Translations under genes and position numbers: made by a program
The notes under the pieces: generated by a model
The model's database searches: none
Told to the model about the DNA's origin: nothing
The model's input: the letters and a program-made list of their open reading frames with translations, nothing else
Shown here: positions 7,287 through 14,898 of the stretch, piece after piece
How the letters are laid out: each line of letters opens with the position of its first letter
Numbering within the stretch: position 1 is the stretch's first letter
Assembly: GCA_044425575.1 (NCBI GenBank)
Contig: JAWXVE010000058.1
Location: 1 to 14,908 of the forward strand
Reading direction: 5' to 3'
Length of the DNA: 14,908 bases
DNA from: JAWXVE01 sp044425575
GTDB lineage: Bacteria; Bacillota; Clostridia; Lachnospirales; Lachnospiraceae

Positions 7287-7919
7287 ATGGAAACAAAAGG
7301 AATCTCCAAGGCGGTCATAACAAGATTACCAAGATACTTGCGTTACTTAGGAGAATTAAGAGAGGATGGAATTGAACGGATTTCCTCTTCTGAACTAAGT
7401 GCTTTAATGAATGTAACTGCTTCTCAGATACGTCAAGATTTTAATAATTTTGGAGGATTTGGACAACAGGGATATGGCTACAATGTAGGTTATTTATACG
7501 AAGAAATCGGTAAGATTTTAGGACTACAGAATACCCATAATTTGATTATTATAGGGGCGGGTAATCTTGGTCAGGCACTTGCTAATTATACGGATTTTGA
7601 GAAAAAAGGTTTTATTTATAAGGGGATATTTGATTGTAACGAGAATTTATTTGGTGTAGAGGTACGCTCTTGTAAGGTATTGCCCATTGAGCAAGTGACA
7701 GAATATGTGAAAGAACATAAGATTGATATTGCAGTACTTACTATTCCTAAGGGGGAAGCTGTAAAAATTGCAGAAATACTTGTACATAGTGGGATTCGTG
7801 CCATTTGGAACTTTGCCCATATTGATTTAAATGTTCCAGAAGATGTACTTGTTGAAAATGTACATTTATCTGATAGCCTTATGAAATTATCTTATAATAT
7901 TAATTGCAAGAATTCATGA
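7287..7919 (+). CDS. rex: Redox-sensing transcriptional repressor Rex
   Basis: DNA-binding repressor that senses the NADH/NAD+ ratio and controls fermentation and reductive pathways in Gram-positive bacteria. The N-terminal winged helix contains SELSALMNVTASQIRQDF, followed by the Rex-specific glycine-rich FGGFGQQGYGYNV. The Rossmann dinucleotide motif GAGNLG is at residues 90-95. At 210 residues the length is typical. I chose ATG 7287 because AGAAGG (7273-7278) lies 8 nt upstream and the METKGISKAVITRLPRYLRYL start matches the family. GTG 7263 would add eight lysine/isoleucine-rich residues and absorb the ribosome-binding site. The gene has its own strong promoter and heads a run of close genes. 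Confidence 0.95.
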   Translation: METKGISKAVITRLPRYLRYLGELREDGIERISSSELSALMNVTASQIRQDFNNFGGFGQQGYGYNVGYLYEEIGKILGLQNTHNLIIIGAGNLGQALANYTDFEKKGFIYKGIFDCNENLFGVEVRSCKVLPIEQVTEYVKEHKIDIAVLTIPKGEAVKIAEILVHSGIRAIWNFAHIDLNVPEDVLVENVHLSDSLMKLSYNINCKNS

Positions 7920-7935
7920 GAAAGAAGGTGGCGGT

Positions 7936-8541
7936 ATGGCTGAAAGCCATGAGAAATTTGAAACAGTATTAAAGAATAAAAAGCTTCCCATTTTAACACT
8001 TGATAATAAGTGGCATCAGCTTTTTACACAGATGAATGCTACGAAAAAGATTCATAAATTAGAACATATAATCAATGAGTTAATCAAGGAAGAATCCAAG
8101 TTAAGTAATGATGAAAAAAAGATTAAAGTGGCTAAGAAAAAGTTGGTAGAAGAGATGATACAAATACGAAGTGATATGGAACAACAGCCATCCAAAGAAT
8201 TAGAAAAACAATTAGATACTAAAACAAAATTACTAAATGATTGCAATGAAAAAATTGAGTCTAATAAAGACGCTCTACTAGATTTACCAGAACAAATTGC
8301 AGCATATAATTATGAGTTAATGTTGGAAACTATGGATATATGCTATAAAGTACTGAAAGGTAATGCAAAAGAAATCATGGAAATTTCCGTTTGGATTAAT
8401 GAGATGCGAGATATGTTAAAAGAGAAGGTTATTAAGCGGCAGGAATGTGAAATGGTTAGCCAAGATATGTACGCTTATATGCATGATATCTTTGGCCCTG
8501 ATGTAATTGAGTTATTTGATATGAAATATAGCGAATTTTAA
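7936..8541 (+). CDS. Coiled-coil protein of unknown function
   Basis: I do not recognise a family. The 201-residue protein is soluble, with no signal peptide or membrane segment. Residues about 38-118 are rich in K, E, N and Q with regularly spaced hydrophobic residues, predicting a long, probably antiparallel, coiled coil with a likely break near Q83-P85. The flanking parts contain aromatic residues and look folded: KWHQLF at 25-30 and DMYAYMHDIFGPDVIELFDMKY near the end (177-198). It starts 16 nt after rex with AGAAGGTGG upstream of ATG 7936, so it is very likely co-transcribed with rex. Position alone suggests a role linked to rex or alr, but nothing in the sequence names one. Confidence refers to its being a real gene. 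Confidence 0.85.
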   Translation: MAESHEKFETVLKNKKLPILTLDNKWHQLFTQMNATKKIHKLEHIINELIKEESKLSNDEKKIKVAKKKLVEEMIQIRSDMEQQPSKELEKQLDTKTKLLNDCNEKIESNKDALLDLPEQIAAYNYELMLETMDICYKVLKGNAKEIMEISVWINEMRDMLKEKVIKRQECEMVSQDMYAYMHDIFGPDVIELFDMKYSEF

Positions 8542-8590
8542 GAATTAAGACAATGGTTACAAGCAACATAGAGAATAAGCAGAATATGAT

Positions 8591-8608
8591 AATAGCATAA
8601 CTGCTATT
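8591..8608 (+). repeat. Hairpin just upstream of the alr ribosome-binding site
   Basis: Perfect arms AATAGCA (8591-8597) and TGCTATT (8602-8608) around TAAC, 5 nt before AAAGGAG (8614-8620). No T-run follows, so it is a poor terminator. It might shape access to the alr ribosome-binding site or mark a processing point. Confidence 0.4.
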
Positions 8609-8626
8609 TCATTAAAGGAGTAGTAA

Positions 8627-9751
8627 GTGGAGAAGCGAGGGTATATAGAAATCGATTGCAATCAACTAAAGAAAAATGTTGAGATTATCAAAGAACAGAT
8701 TTCTCCTAGTACGAAAATTCTATGCGTTATTAAAACAAATGCATATGGACATGGAGCTATTGTCTCTGCAAAAGTATTAGAACCCATGTCTTGTGTGGAA
8801 GGGTTTGCAGTTGCAACAGCAGAGGAAGCAATTGAATTGCGAGAAGCAGGCATTACTAAAACAATTATGATTCTAGGTTATTGCTTCCCGGAAGATTATG
8901 AAGTTTTAATTGGTCATAACATTATTCTCACCTTATTTCAGAAAGAATCTTTTTACCAAGCAAATCATATTGCGAAAGTTTTAGGAACTCAGTGTAGGGT
9001 ACATGTGAAAATAGAAACAGGAATGAATCGGTTAGGTATGATTCCTAATGAAGATACCTTAGAGACATTATGCCAAGTATCACAATTACCAGCTATTTCA
9101 TTGGAAGGGATTTTTACACATTTTTCATGTGCAGATGAAGAGAATACATCTACGACCAAGAAGCAGTATGATATATATAGAAAGTTTACACAATCGTTAG
9201 AAGAACGTTTACCTAAGATATCATTGAAACGTCATATTTCCAATAGCGCAGGTATTCTCACCCATTATGGCGATGACCTTGATTATGTGCGAGCTGGCAT
9301 CATCTTATATGGCATTTATCCCTCAAATGAAGTGCCATTGCCACAAGATGTGAAACCTATTCTTGCCTTAAAAAGTACATTACTTCATATACGAACAGTA
9401 GATGTAGGAGAAGGGATTAGTTATGGTAAGACCTATTGTACAGATGGAAAACGTATCATTGCAACAGTACCAATTGGGTATGGAGATGGATATCCGAGAG
9501 ACTTGTCGAATAAATCCTATGTCTTAGTGAGAGGTCAGAAAGCACCAATAGTTGGACGTATTTGTATGGATTATTGCATGATAGATGTTACGCATATTTC
9601 TCGAGTTAGAGAGGGGGATTGTGTCACTTTAATAGGTTCAGATGGAGAAGAAAGAATTCGAGTAGAAGATTTAAGTGAACAGTCCGCACATTTCTATTAT
9701 GAGATACCTTGTTCCTTCAATAATCGGTTAAGTAGAATCTATCTCCATTAA
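8627..9751 (+). CDS. alr: Alanine racemase
   Basis: PLP-dependent enzyme that interconverts L- and D-alanine, supplying D-alanine for peptidoglycan. The PLP lysine is K36 in VIKTNAYGHG (usually VKANAYGHG), and the second catalytic base is Y266 in GISYGKTY. The substrate-loop region VGRICMDYCMIDVT and the closing YYEIPCSFNNRLSRIY are characteristic. The 374-residue length is normal. The start is GTG 8627, with AAAGGAG 6 nt upstream; no ATG is suitably placed. Together with the carboxypeptidase earlier in the window, it is part of cell-wall D-alanine turnover. An 85-nt gap separates it from the coiled-coil gene and 76 nt from mazF. Confidence 0.95.
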   Translation: MEKRGYIEIDCNQLKKNVEIIKEQISPSTKILCVIKTNAYGHGAIVSAKVLEPMSCVEGFAVATAEEAIELREAGITKTIMILGYCFPEDYEVLIGHNIILTLFQKESFYQANHIAKVLGTQCRVHVKIETGMNRLGMIPNEDTLETLCQVSQLPAISLEGIFTHFSCADEENTSTTKKQYDIYRKFTQSLEERLPKISLKRHISNSAGILTHYGDDLDYVRAGIILYGIYPSNEVPLPQDVKPILALKSTLLHIRTVDVGEGISYGKTYCTDGKRIIATVPIGYGDGYPRDLSNKSYVLVRGQKAPIVGRICMDYCMIDVTHISRVREGDCVTLIGSDGEERIRVEDLSEQSAHFYYEIPCSFNNRLSRIYLH

Positions 9752-9774
9752 GAAATGCCTACAATAATAATTCC

Positions 9775-9784
9775 TTGTATACAA
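9775..9784 (+). repeat. Palindrome TTGTATACAA between alr and mazF
   Basis: A perfect 10-bp palindrome in the 76-nt gap before mazF. It could be a regulator-binding site for mazF. The gap also contains a TGCCT/AGGCA pair flanking it. I see no convincing -10 box, so mazF may be read from upstream promoters. Confidence 0.3.
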
Positions 9785-9827
9785 CTTGAAAAAAAGGCAA
9801 TACTAAGTTTGTAGAAAGGAAGGGTAT

Positions 9828-10172
9828 ATGGTGAAGCGAGGAGATATTTATTATGCAGATTTACGACCAGTAATTGGATCGGAACAAGGAGGGATACGAC
9901 CAGTATTAATTGTTCAGAATAATATTGGAAATAAACATAGTCCCACTATTATATGTGCTGCAATTACGTCTAAGATGAATAAGGCAAAGTTGCCAACACA
10001 CATTGAATTAGATGCTTCCATCTATCATATGGAAAAAGATTCTGTTGTCTTATTAGAGCAACTACGAACCATTGATAAGAAGCGGTTAAAAGATAAGGTT
10101 TGTCATTTAGATTATGGAATTATGCAAAAAGTAAATGAAGGGTTATTAATTAGTTTAGAACTTACTACATAG
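9828..10172 (+). CDS. mazF: MazF-family mRNA endoribonuclease toxin (EndoA/NdoA type)
   Basis: Sequence-specific endoribonuclease of the PemK/MazF fold. It closely resembles Bacillus subtilis EndoA (NdoA): VKRGDIYYADLRPVIGSEQGG, RPVLIVQN, KLPTHIELDA and LLEQLRTIDKKRL are all recognisable. The residues matching EndoA catalytic R25 and T48 are present as R24 and T47. The 114-residue length is normal. ATG 9828 follows GGAAGGG (9818-9824). The alr-mazF order is the B. subtilis one, but the antitoxin gene (ndoAI/mazE) usually lying between them is absent: the 76-nt gap has no reading frame of adequate size and no candidate lies elsewhere in the window. The protein looks active, so an antitoxin encoded elsewhere or different control is implied. 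Confidence 0.94.
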   Translation: MVKRGDIYYADLRPVIGSEQGGIRPVLIVQNNIGNKHSPTIICAAITSKMNKAKLPTHIELDASIYHMEKDSVVLLEQLRTIDKKRLKDKVCHLDYGIMQKVNEGLLISLELTT

Positions 10173-10189
10173 AAATAGAGTTAGCTTTC

Positions 10190-10218
10190 TTGACTAAAAA
10201 ATCTGATAATGATATATT
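10190..10218 (+). promoter_or_regulatory. Sigma-A promoter of the CBS/CorC-domain gene
   Basis: TTGACT (10190-10195) and TATATT (10213-10218) with an optimal 17-nt spacer, placed 36 nt before the start codon. It probably drives the downstream yebC and metY genes as well. Confidence 0.82.
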
Positions 10219-10253
10219 GAATAAGAAATTGTACAAGAGAAAAGGAGTAAGAG

Positions 10254-11267
10254 ATGGAAGATATTGGGCCCACGGCCAGTATAATTACCTTAGTGATTTT
10301 GTTAATCATTGTAATAGTGCTTTATGGATTTATTCTTTCTTTACAAAATGCATCTAAAAAGGAGTCTATTGTTGCTTATCTTATATGGCCAATTATTGTA
10401 GTGTTCCAATGGATTGGCAAGCTTATCCTGGGTTGTTTTCAGATTCGGGAACGAGAATTTATACAAGATGTTTCAGAAGATGAGATTATTTCCATGATTC
10501 AAGAAGGTCATGAACAAGGTGTAATTCAATCTAGTGAAGCAGAACTCATAACAAATATATTTGAATATACAGATAAAGATGCCAAGGACATTATGATTTG
10601 GCAAAAGAATATTGTCTCTATAGATGGTGCACTTCCACTTAAGGAGGTAATCTTCGAACAACGATATAGCCGTTATCCAGTATACCTTGATAGTCTAGAC
10701 CATATTGTAGGGATTTTACATATTAAAGATGCATTGAAGATGCAATTAGCAGGGGAACATCTGGATACACCAGTTGCAGATATTCCTAATTTGTTATGGA
10801 AAGTGGAATTTATTCCTGAGACTCGAAATATTGACTTATTATTTAAAGATATGCAATCATGGAAGACACAAATGGTGATTGTAGTTGATGAGTATGGTCA
10901 AACAAGTGGCCTAGTTGCTATGGAAGATATTCTAGAAGAAATTGTGGGTAATATTCTAGATGAGTACGATGAAGATAATCGACACATTGAAGTGAAAAGT
11001 GACAATGAATATATACTAGATGGGGTTACGCCTATTGAAGAAATTGAAGACCATCTTGGAATTACATTTCCAGATAATGAATTTGATACAATTAATGGTT
11101 ATTTAATTGCACAGATGGAACATTTACCAGAGGAAAATGAAAGTTTTTCTTATGAATTACTTGGATATTGCTTTCAAGTATTGTCAGTCAAGAACAAGAT
11201 GATCGAACGTATTTCTGTTAAAAAATTAATACAAGAACAAGAGGAACTTAAAGAAAGTGAAGGATAA
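10254..11267 (+). CDS. CBS-pair / CorC_HlyC-domain membrane protein with shortened membrane domain
   Basis: Member of the CorC/HlyC ("hemolysin-related") family, whose full-length CNNM/CorB-type members transport Mg2+. The order is a hydrophobic helix at about 8-30, a second at about 40-61, a linker with SEDEIISMIQEGHEQGVIQSSEAELI (75-100), two CBS motifs (about 112-165 and 178-235, including RYSRYPVY, VVDEYGQTSGLVAMEDILEEIVG), and a CorC_HlyC domain (about 248-328). A full DUF21 membrane domain has about four helices over roughly 180 residues; here only about 65 residues precede the cytoplasmic part. It may therefore be regulatory or need a partner. AAAGGAG at 10241-10247 sets the ATG 10254 start. 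yebC follows after 5 nt. Confidence 0.88.
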   Translation: MEDIGPTASIITLVILLIIVIVLYGFILSLQNASKKESIVAYLIWPIIVVFQWIGKLILGCFQIREREFIQDVSEDEIISMIQEGHEQGVIQSSEAELITNIFEYTDKDAKDIMIWQKNIVSIDGALPLKEVIFEQRYSRYPVYLDSLDHIVGILHIKDALKMQLAGEHLDTPVADIPNLLWKVEFIPETRNIDLLFKDMQSWKTQMVIVVDEYGQTSGLVAMEDILEEIVGNILDEYDEDNRHIEVKSDNEYILDGVTPIEEIEDHLGITFPDNEFDTINGYLIAQMEHLPEENESFSYELLGYCFQVLSVKNKMIERISVKKLIQEQEELKESEG

Positions 11268-11272
11268 GTTAT

Positions 11273-12001
11273 ATGTCAGGACATTCAAAATTTGCTAATA
11301 TTAAGCACAAAAAAGAGAAAAATGATGCGGCAAAAGGAAAAATATTTACCATTATAGGACGAGAAATCGTAGTGGCAGTCAAAGAAGGGGGACCAGATCC
11401 AGCTAATAATAATAAATTAAGGGATGTGATTGCAAAGGCAAAAGCAAATAATATGCCAAATGATACGATTGATAGAGGTATTAAGAGAGCGGCAGGGGAT
11501 GCCAATAGCGTGAATTATGAATTCGTTACTTATGAAGGATATGGTCCAAATGGTATTGCCATTATTGTAGGTGCTTTAACGGATAATAAGAACCGAACGG
11601 CATCCAATGTGCGCAATGCTTTTACCAAGGGTAATGGAAGCATTGGCACTAAGGGGTGTGTTTCTTTTATGTTTGATGAAAAGGGACAAATATTAATTGA
11701 TTTAGAAGAATGTAAGATGGAAGCAGATGAATTAATGATGCTCACATTAGACGCAGGGGCAGATGATTTTACAGAACAAGACGATAGTTATGAAATTCTT
11801 ACATCACCAGAAGAATTTGCAACAGTGTGTAAGGTGTTAGAGGAAGCACAAGTTCCAGTGGCATCTGCTGAAGTCACCATGGTTCCACAGACTTATGTGG
11901 AACTTTCAGAGGAAAGTGCAGTAAAGTCTTTAGAAAAGACGTTGGCTCTATTAGAAGAAGATGATGATGTTCAAGCAGTCTACACCAATTGGAACGAGTA
12001 G
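11273..12001 (+). CDS. yebC: YebC/TACO1-family translation-associated protein
   Basis: Conserved cytosolic protein of 242 residues, starting MSGHSKFANIKHKK (most homologues have W in place of F7). Other family blocks are KLRDVIAKAKANNMPNDTIDRGIKRAAG, YEGYGPNGIAIIV and NVRNAFTKGNGSIG. The family was long annotated as a transcriptional regulator; more recent work links YebC/TACO1 proteins to translation, in particular relief of ribosome stalling on proline-rich sequences. I cannot assign the YebC subtype from sequence alone. The start lies 5 nt after the preceding stop, with GAAGGA at 11259-11264 as ribosome-binding site, so it is co-translated with the CBS protein. Confidence 0.94.
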   Translation: MSGHSKFANIKHKKEKNDAAKGKIFTIIGREIVVAVKEGGPDPANNNKLRDVIAKAKANNMPNDTIDRGIKRAAGDANSVNYEFVTYEGYGPNGIAIIVGALTDNKNRTASNVRNAFTKGNGSIGTKGCVSFMFDEKGQILIDLEECKMEADELMMLTLDAGADDFTEQDDSYEILTSPEEFATVCKVLEEAQVPVASAEVTMVPQTYVELSEESAVKSLEKTLALLEEDDDVQAVYTNWNE

Positions 12002-12024
12002 AGAAGAAAGGTAAGGTTATTAAA

Positions 12025-13308
12025 ATGATACAAAATCAAAGACTAGAAACAAAGTGCATCCAATCAGGATGGAAACCTAAGAACGGGGAAGCTCGAGTAC
12101 TTCCTATCTATCAAAGTACTACATTTAAATATGATTCTACCGAGCAAATGGCTCGATTGTTTGATTTAGAAGAATCTGGTTACTTTTATTCAAGATTGCA
12201 AAATCCAACAAATGATTGTGTTGCTGCTAAAATCTGTGACTTAGAAGGCGGGGTTGCTGCAATGCTTACTTCTTCAGGACAAGCTGCCAATTATTATGCA
12301 ATATTTAATATTTGCGAAGCAGGTGATCACATTGTATTATCTTCCACTGTATATGGAGGAAGCTTTAACTTAGTAACACAAACCATGAAGAAAATGGGAA
12401 TTAACTGTACCGTTGTGGATCCAGATGCTACGGAAGAAGAACTACAACAAGCATTTCAAGAAAATACAAAATGTGTACTAGGCGAAACAATTGCTAATCC
12501 GGCCCTTGTTGTATTGGACATTGAAAAAATGGCAAGAGTAGCTCATAAGAATGGAGTGCCACTCATTGTAGATAATACCTTTGCAACACCAATTAATTGT
12601 CGCCCATTTGAACATGGTGCAGATATTGTAACACATTCTACTTCTAAGTACATGGATGGACATGCTGTGTGTGTAGGTGGTTGTATTGTTGATTCCGGCG
12701 CATTTGATTGGATGAAATATAGTGATAAGTTTCCAGGACTTTGTACTCCAGATGAATCTTACCATGGTATTACATATGCGGAAAAATTTGGCAATATGGC
12801 ATTTATTATGAAAGCCACAGCTCAATTAATGCGTGACCTTGGCTCTATTCAATCGCCACAAAATGCCTTTCTATTAAATATTGGATTGGAGACTTTACAT
12901 TTAAGAATGCCAAGACATTGTGACAATGCATTAAAAGTAGCGCAATATTTGGAAGGACATGAAAAAGTGGCATGGGTTAATTATCCGCAATTACCATCGA
13001 ACCAATACTATGAATTAGCGAAAAAATACCTTCCAAATGGTTCTTGTGGAGTTCTTACCTTTGGATTAGTAGGTGGACGACAAGTATCGCCAACTTTTAT
13101 GGATTCCTTAGGGCTAGCAGTTGTTGCAACACATGTTGCAGATGCAAGAACTTGTATTTTACATCCAGCAAGTCATACTCATAGACAGATGACGGATGAA
13201 CAACTACAAGCGGCAGGTGTCAGTGCAGATTTAATACGTTTTTCAGTTGGAATTGAATCAGTAGAAGATATTATTGCAGATTTAGAACAAGCATTACAGA
13301 ATATATAA
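12025..13308 (+). CDS. metY: O-acetylhomoserine sulfhydrylase (Cys/Met metabolism PLP enzyme)
   Basis: PLP-dependent enzyme of the Cys/Met metabolism family. The 427-residue length and sequence fit O-acetyl-L-homoserine aminocarboxypropyltransferase, which makes homocysteine from O-acetylhomoserine and sulfide. Diagnostic parts are the N-terminal ETKCIQSGWKP, YFYSRLQNPTN, LTSSGQAANYYAIFN, IVDNTFATP and the PLP lysine K208 in THSTSKYMDGH. The C-terminal HPASHTHRQM and LIRFSVGIESVEDIIADL blocks are also typical. I start at ATG 12025, with AAGG (12013-12016) 8 nt upstream; an upstream in-frame ATG at 11989 overlaps yebC and would encode the ribosome-binding site. A methionine gamma-lyase role is a less likely alternative, since those enzymes are shorter. 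Confidence 0.92.
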   Translation: MIQNQRLETKCIQSGWKPKNGEARVLPIYQSTTFKYDSTEQMARLFDLEESGYFYSRLQNPTNDCVAAKICDLEGGVAAMLTSSGQAANYYAIFNICEAGDHIVLSSTVYGGSFNLVTQTMKKMGINCTVVDPDATEEELQQAFQENTKCVLGETIANPALVVLDIEKMARVAHKNGVPLIVDNTFATPINCRPFEHGADIVTHSTSKYMDGHAVCVGGCIVDSGAFDWMKYSDKFPGLCTPDESYHGITYAEKFGNMAFIMKATAQLMRDLGSIQSPQNAFLLNIGLETLHLRMPRHCDNALKVAQYLEGHEKVAWVNYPQLPSNQYYELAKKYLPNGSCGVLTFGLVGGRQVSPTFMDSLGLAVVATHVADARTCILHPASHTHRQMTDEQLQAAGVSADLIRFSVGIESVEDIIADLEQALQNI

Positions 13309-13333
13309 ACTCACATAAGGTGCGGTTATTATT

Positions 13334-14779
13334 ATGAAGCAGAAGACAAAAGTTAGGTTAATTGAATTTTTTTCCGTGGTAGTTGTCTTAACATTATTTG
13401 TAGTGCTTAAGTTATTTGCTACAGATTCCATTGTTAAGGCGAATGATTCCATAGTGCTATTACTAGCCAATGGAAATAACTATACAGATACAGGTACCAT
13501 GATCATCGGAGGATATGAATATTTGCTCCGAGGAATTTGTGATTTTTATCTCAGTCTATTTGATAATCAAATTGGTGTTATGGGATACTTAGAATTAGGC
13601 ATACAAATCATTACAATTCTCTTATTAGCTGGTTTTGTGCGTATGATGATCGGTTCCTTTGGTGGATTTGTTACTTTGGTGTGTTCTATCTTTTTATGTT
13701 TGCCTACATCACCGCTGGAATATTTTATATTAATGATTGTATCAGTTCAATTATTTATATTTGCAAGATTGCACACTTGGTTCTTTACGAATTCAGCCAG
13801 CAAAGCGACTACTGTGATATGTAGTATTATATATGGTATAACATCGTGTATCCATGCTTGTATAGCTCCATACGGAATTTACTTAGCTTTTGTACTGATA
13901 ATAGGTGGTGTGCTAATTGTAGGAAGATTTCGTTGGACCCATTTAGGGGTAAGTCTATTTTCTTATATCGTGTGTAATTATATGTTTAAGGGATATTCTA
14001 TCGCTACATATGAAGAGTGGTTAACGTCCAATATAAGTGTTTTCATAAATGCACTGTTAATGGAAAGTATAATAGAAGTGTTACTAATTCTTACAGTTAT
14101 TATTTTAGTAGGAGTGGGAGCATATTTAACAGGAGATAAAAAACTTGCAATTCTCATGGAAATACTTGTGTTCGCCCAATTGTTAAATGCTATTTATCAC
14201 AATTTTACTATGCAAGGTATTGTAGTAACTGTCGCCTTTTTAATTGTGATGCTATCGAATTTACTTGAGAATGTAATGGTAAAATATCAAGCATCACGCT
14301 TAATTAAAAAGACGCATTACACCACGGACATAATAGAGAAAGAACCAGTGTTCAAGAAGAATGTAGAGGAAAGAGGGGAGATGAAGGGTATGTCTATGAA
14401 TGAAGGAATTTCAGAAGAGTTACAGAATGAACAAGCAGTGATTTCAGATAAGCCGCTAGAAGAGGTTATGGTGATGGAAGATGATGTTGTAGATACCATA
14501 ACACCGGATATGAAAAATCATGAAATGTTATTGCAAGAAGTGAACATGACACTAGCGTCATGTTCTGAATCTGGTGAAAGTGAAGAAGCTGAATCAAACA
14601 ACGATGATATTCCCAAAACTGATGAAAATCTTCATAAAGAAATCCAATTTCTTGAAAATCCATTGCCTGTACCAAAGAAGCATGTAAGTACGACCATGGA
14701 TTTTGCTATTGATTTAACACCTGCAACTTGTGAATTTGATTTGAATGATTTTGATATGCTTAGTGATTTTGATATTTAA
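13334..14779 (+). CDS. Polytopic membrane protein with acidic cytoplasmic tail, function unknown
   Basis: Residues 10-30 form one membrane helix, followed by an outside loop (about 31-80), then eight or nine more hydrophobic segments between about 82 and 312. Residues 325-481 form a hydrophilic, strongly acidic tail with many E/D/S residues. The tail contains ENPLPVPKKHV at 441-451 and ends DFDMLSDFDI. I recall similar NPLPxPKKHV...DFDI endings on Lachnospiraceae membrane proteins, some annotated as glycosyltransferase-like, but I cannot verify this and see no catalytic motif. ATG 13334 has the same GGTTATTATT leader as rex. The gene follows metY by 25 nt and precedes a strong terminator, so it is the last gene of this run. 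Confidence 0.85.
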   Translation: MKQKTKVRLIEFFSVVVVLTLFVVLKLFATDSIVKANDSIVLLLANGNNYTDTGTMIIGGYEYLLRGICDFYLSLFDNQIGVMGYLELGIQIITILLLAGFVRMMIGSFGGFVTLVCSIFLCLPTSPLEYFILMIVSVQLFIFARLHTWFFTNSASKATTVICSIIYGITSCIHACIAPYGIYLAFVLIIGGVLIVGRFRWTHLGVSLFSYIVCNYMFKGYSIATYEEWLTSNISVFINALLMESIIEVLLILTVIILVGVGAYLTGDKKLAILMEILVFAQLLNAIYHNFTMQGIVVTVAFLIVMLSNLLENVMVKYQASRLIKKTHYTTDIIEKEPVFKKNVEERGEMKGMSMNEGISEELQNEQAVISDKPLEEVMVMEDDVVDTITPDMKNHEMLLQEVNMTLASCSESGESEEAESNNDDIPKTDENLHKEIQFLENPLPVPKKHVSTTMDFAIDLTPATCEFDLNDFDMLSDFDI

Positions 14780-14803
14780 TCTATATTGTGTATATGCTAA
14801 TCT

Positions 14804-14858
14804 AATAGTGGTCCAATAATTCACTGAATTCCAGTTGAATTATGGTCCACTATTTTTT
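14804..14858 (+). terminator. Long intrinsic terminator after the membrane protein gene
   Basis: Left arm 14804-14823 pairs with right arm 14836-14854: AATAGTGG with CCACTATT, CC with GG and ATAATTCA with TGAATTAT, interrupted by one T-T mismatch (14812/14846) and one bulged A. A run of six T follows the A at 14852 (14853-14858). It begins 24 nt after the stop codon and closes the run of genes that ends with the membrane protein. Confidence 0.88.
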
Positions 14859-14863
14859 ATACT
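14835..14863 (+). promoter_or_regulatory. Possible promoter of the gene beginning at the right edge
   Basis: TTGAAT (14835-14840) and TATACT (14858-14863) with a 17-nt spacer. The -35 and spacer lie inside the right arm of the preceding terminator. The transcript would start near 14870. Confidence 0.45.
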
Positions 14864-14885
14864 TTTCATGTAAATATACATGAAA
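14864..14885 (+). repeat. Operator-like inverted repeat at the predicted transcript start
   Basis: Perfect 9-bp arms TTTCATGTA (14864-14872) and TACATGAAA (14877-14885) around AATA. It sits directly after the -10-like box and before the ribosome-binding site, where a repressor site would block transcription. The regulator is unknown. Confidence 0.5.
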
Positions 14886-14898
14886 GGGGATTAGGAGG

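Noticed and set aside
8542..8626. Separate promoter for alr
   Set aside because: TATGAT (8585-8590) resembles a -10 box, but the only -35-like hexamer (TTACAA, 8557-8562) is 22 nt away, too far to support a call.
12001..12024. SAM riboswitch or separate promoter before metY
   Set aside because: Only 23 nt separate yebC and metY, which is too little for a riboswitch, and no promoter boxes are visible.
12478..12825. 115-codon minus-strand frame within metY
   Set aside because: Antisense to conserved metY sequence, including the PLP lysine region, and without recognisable protein features.
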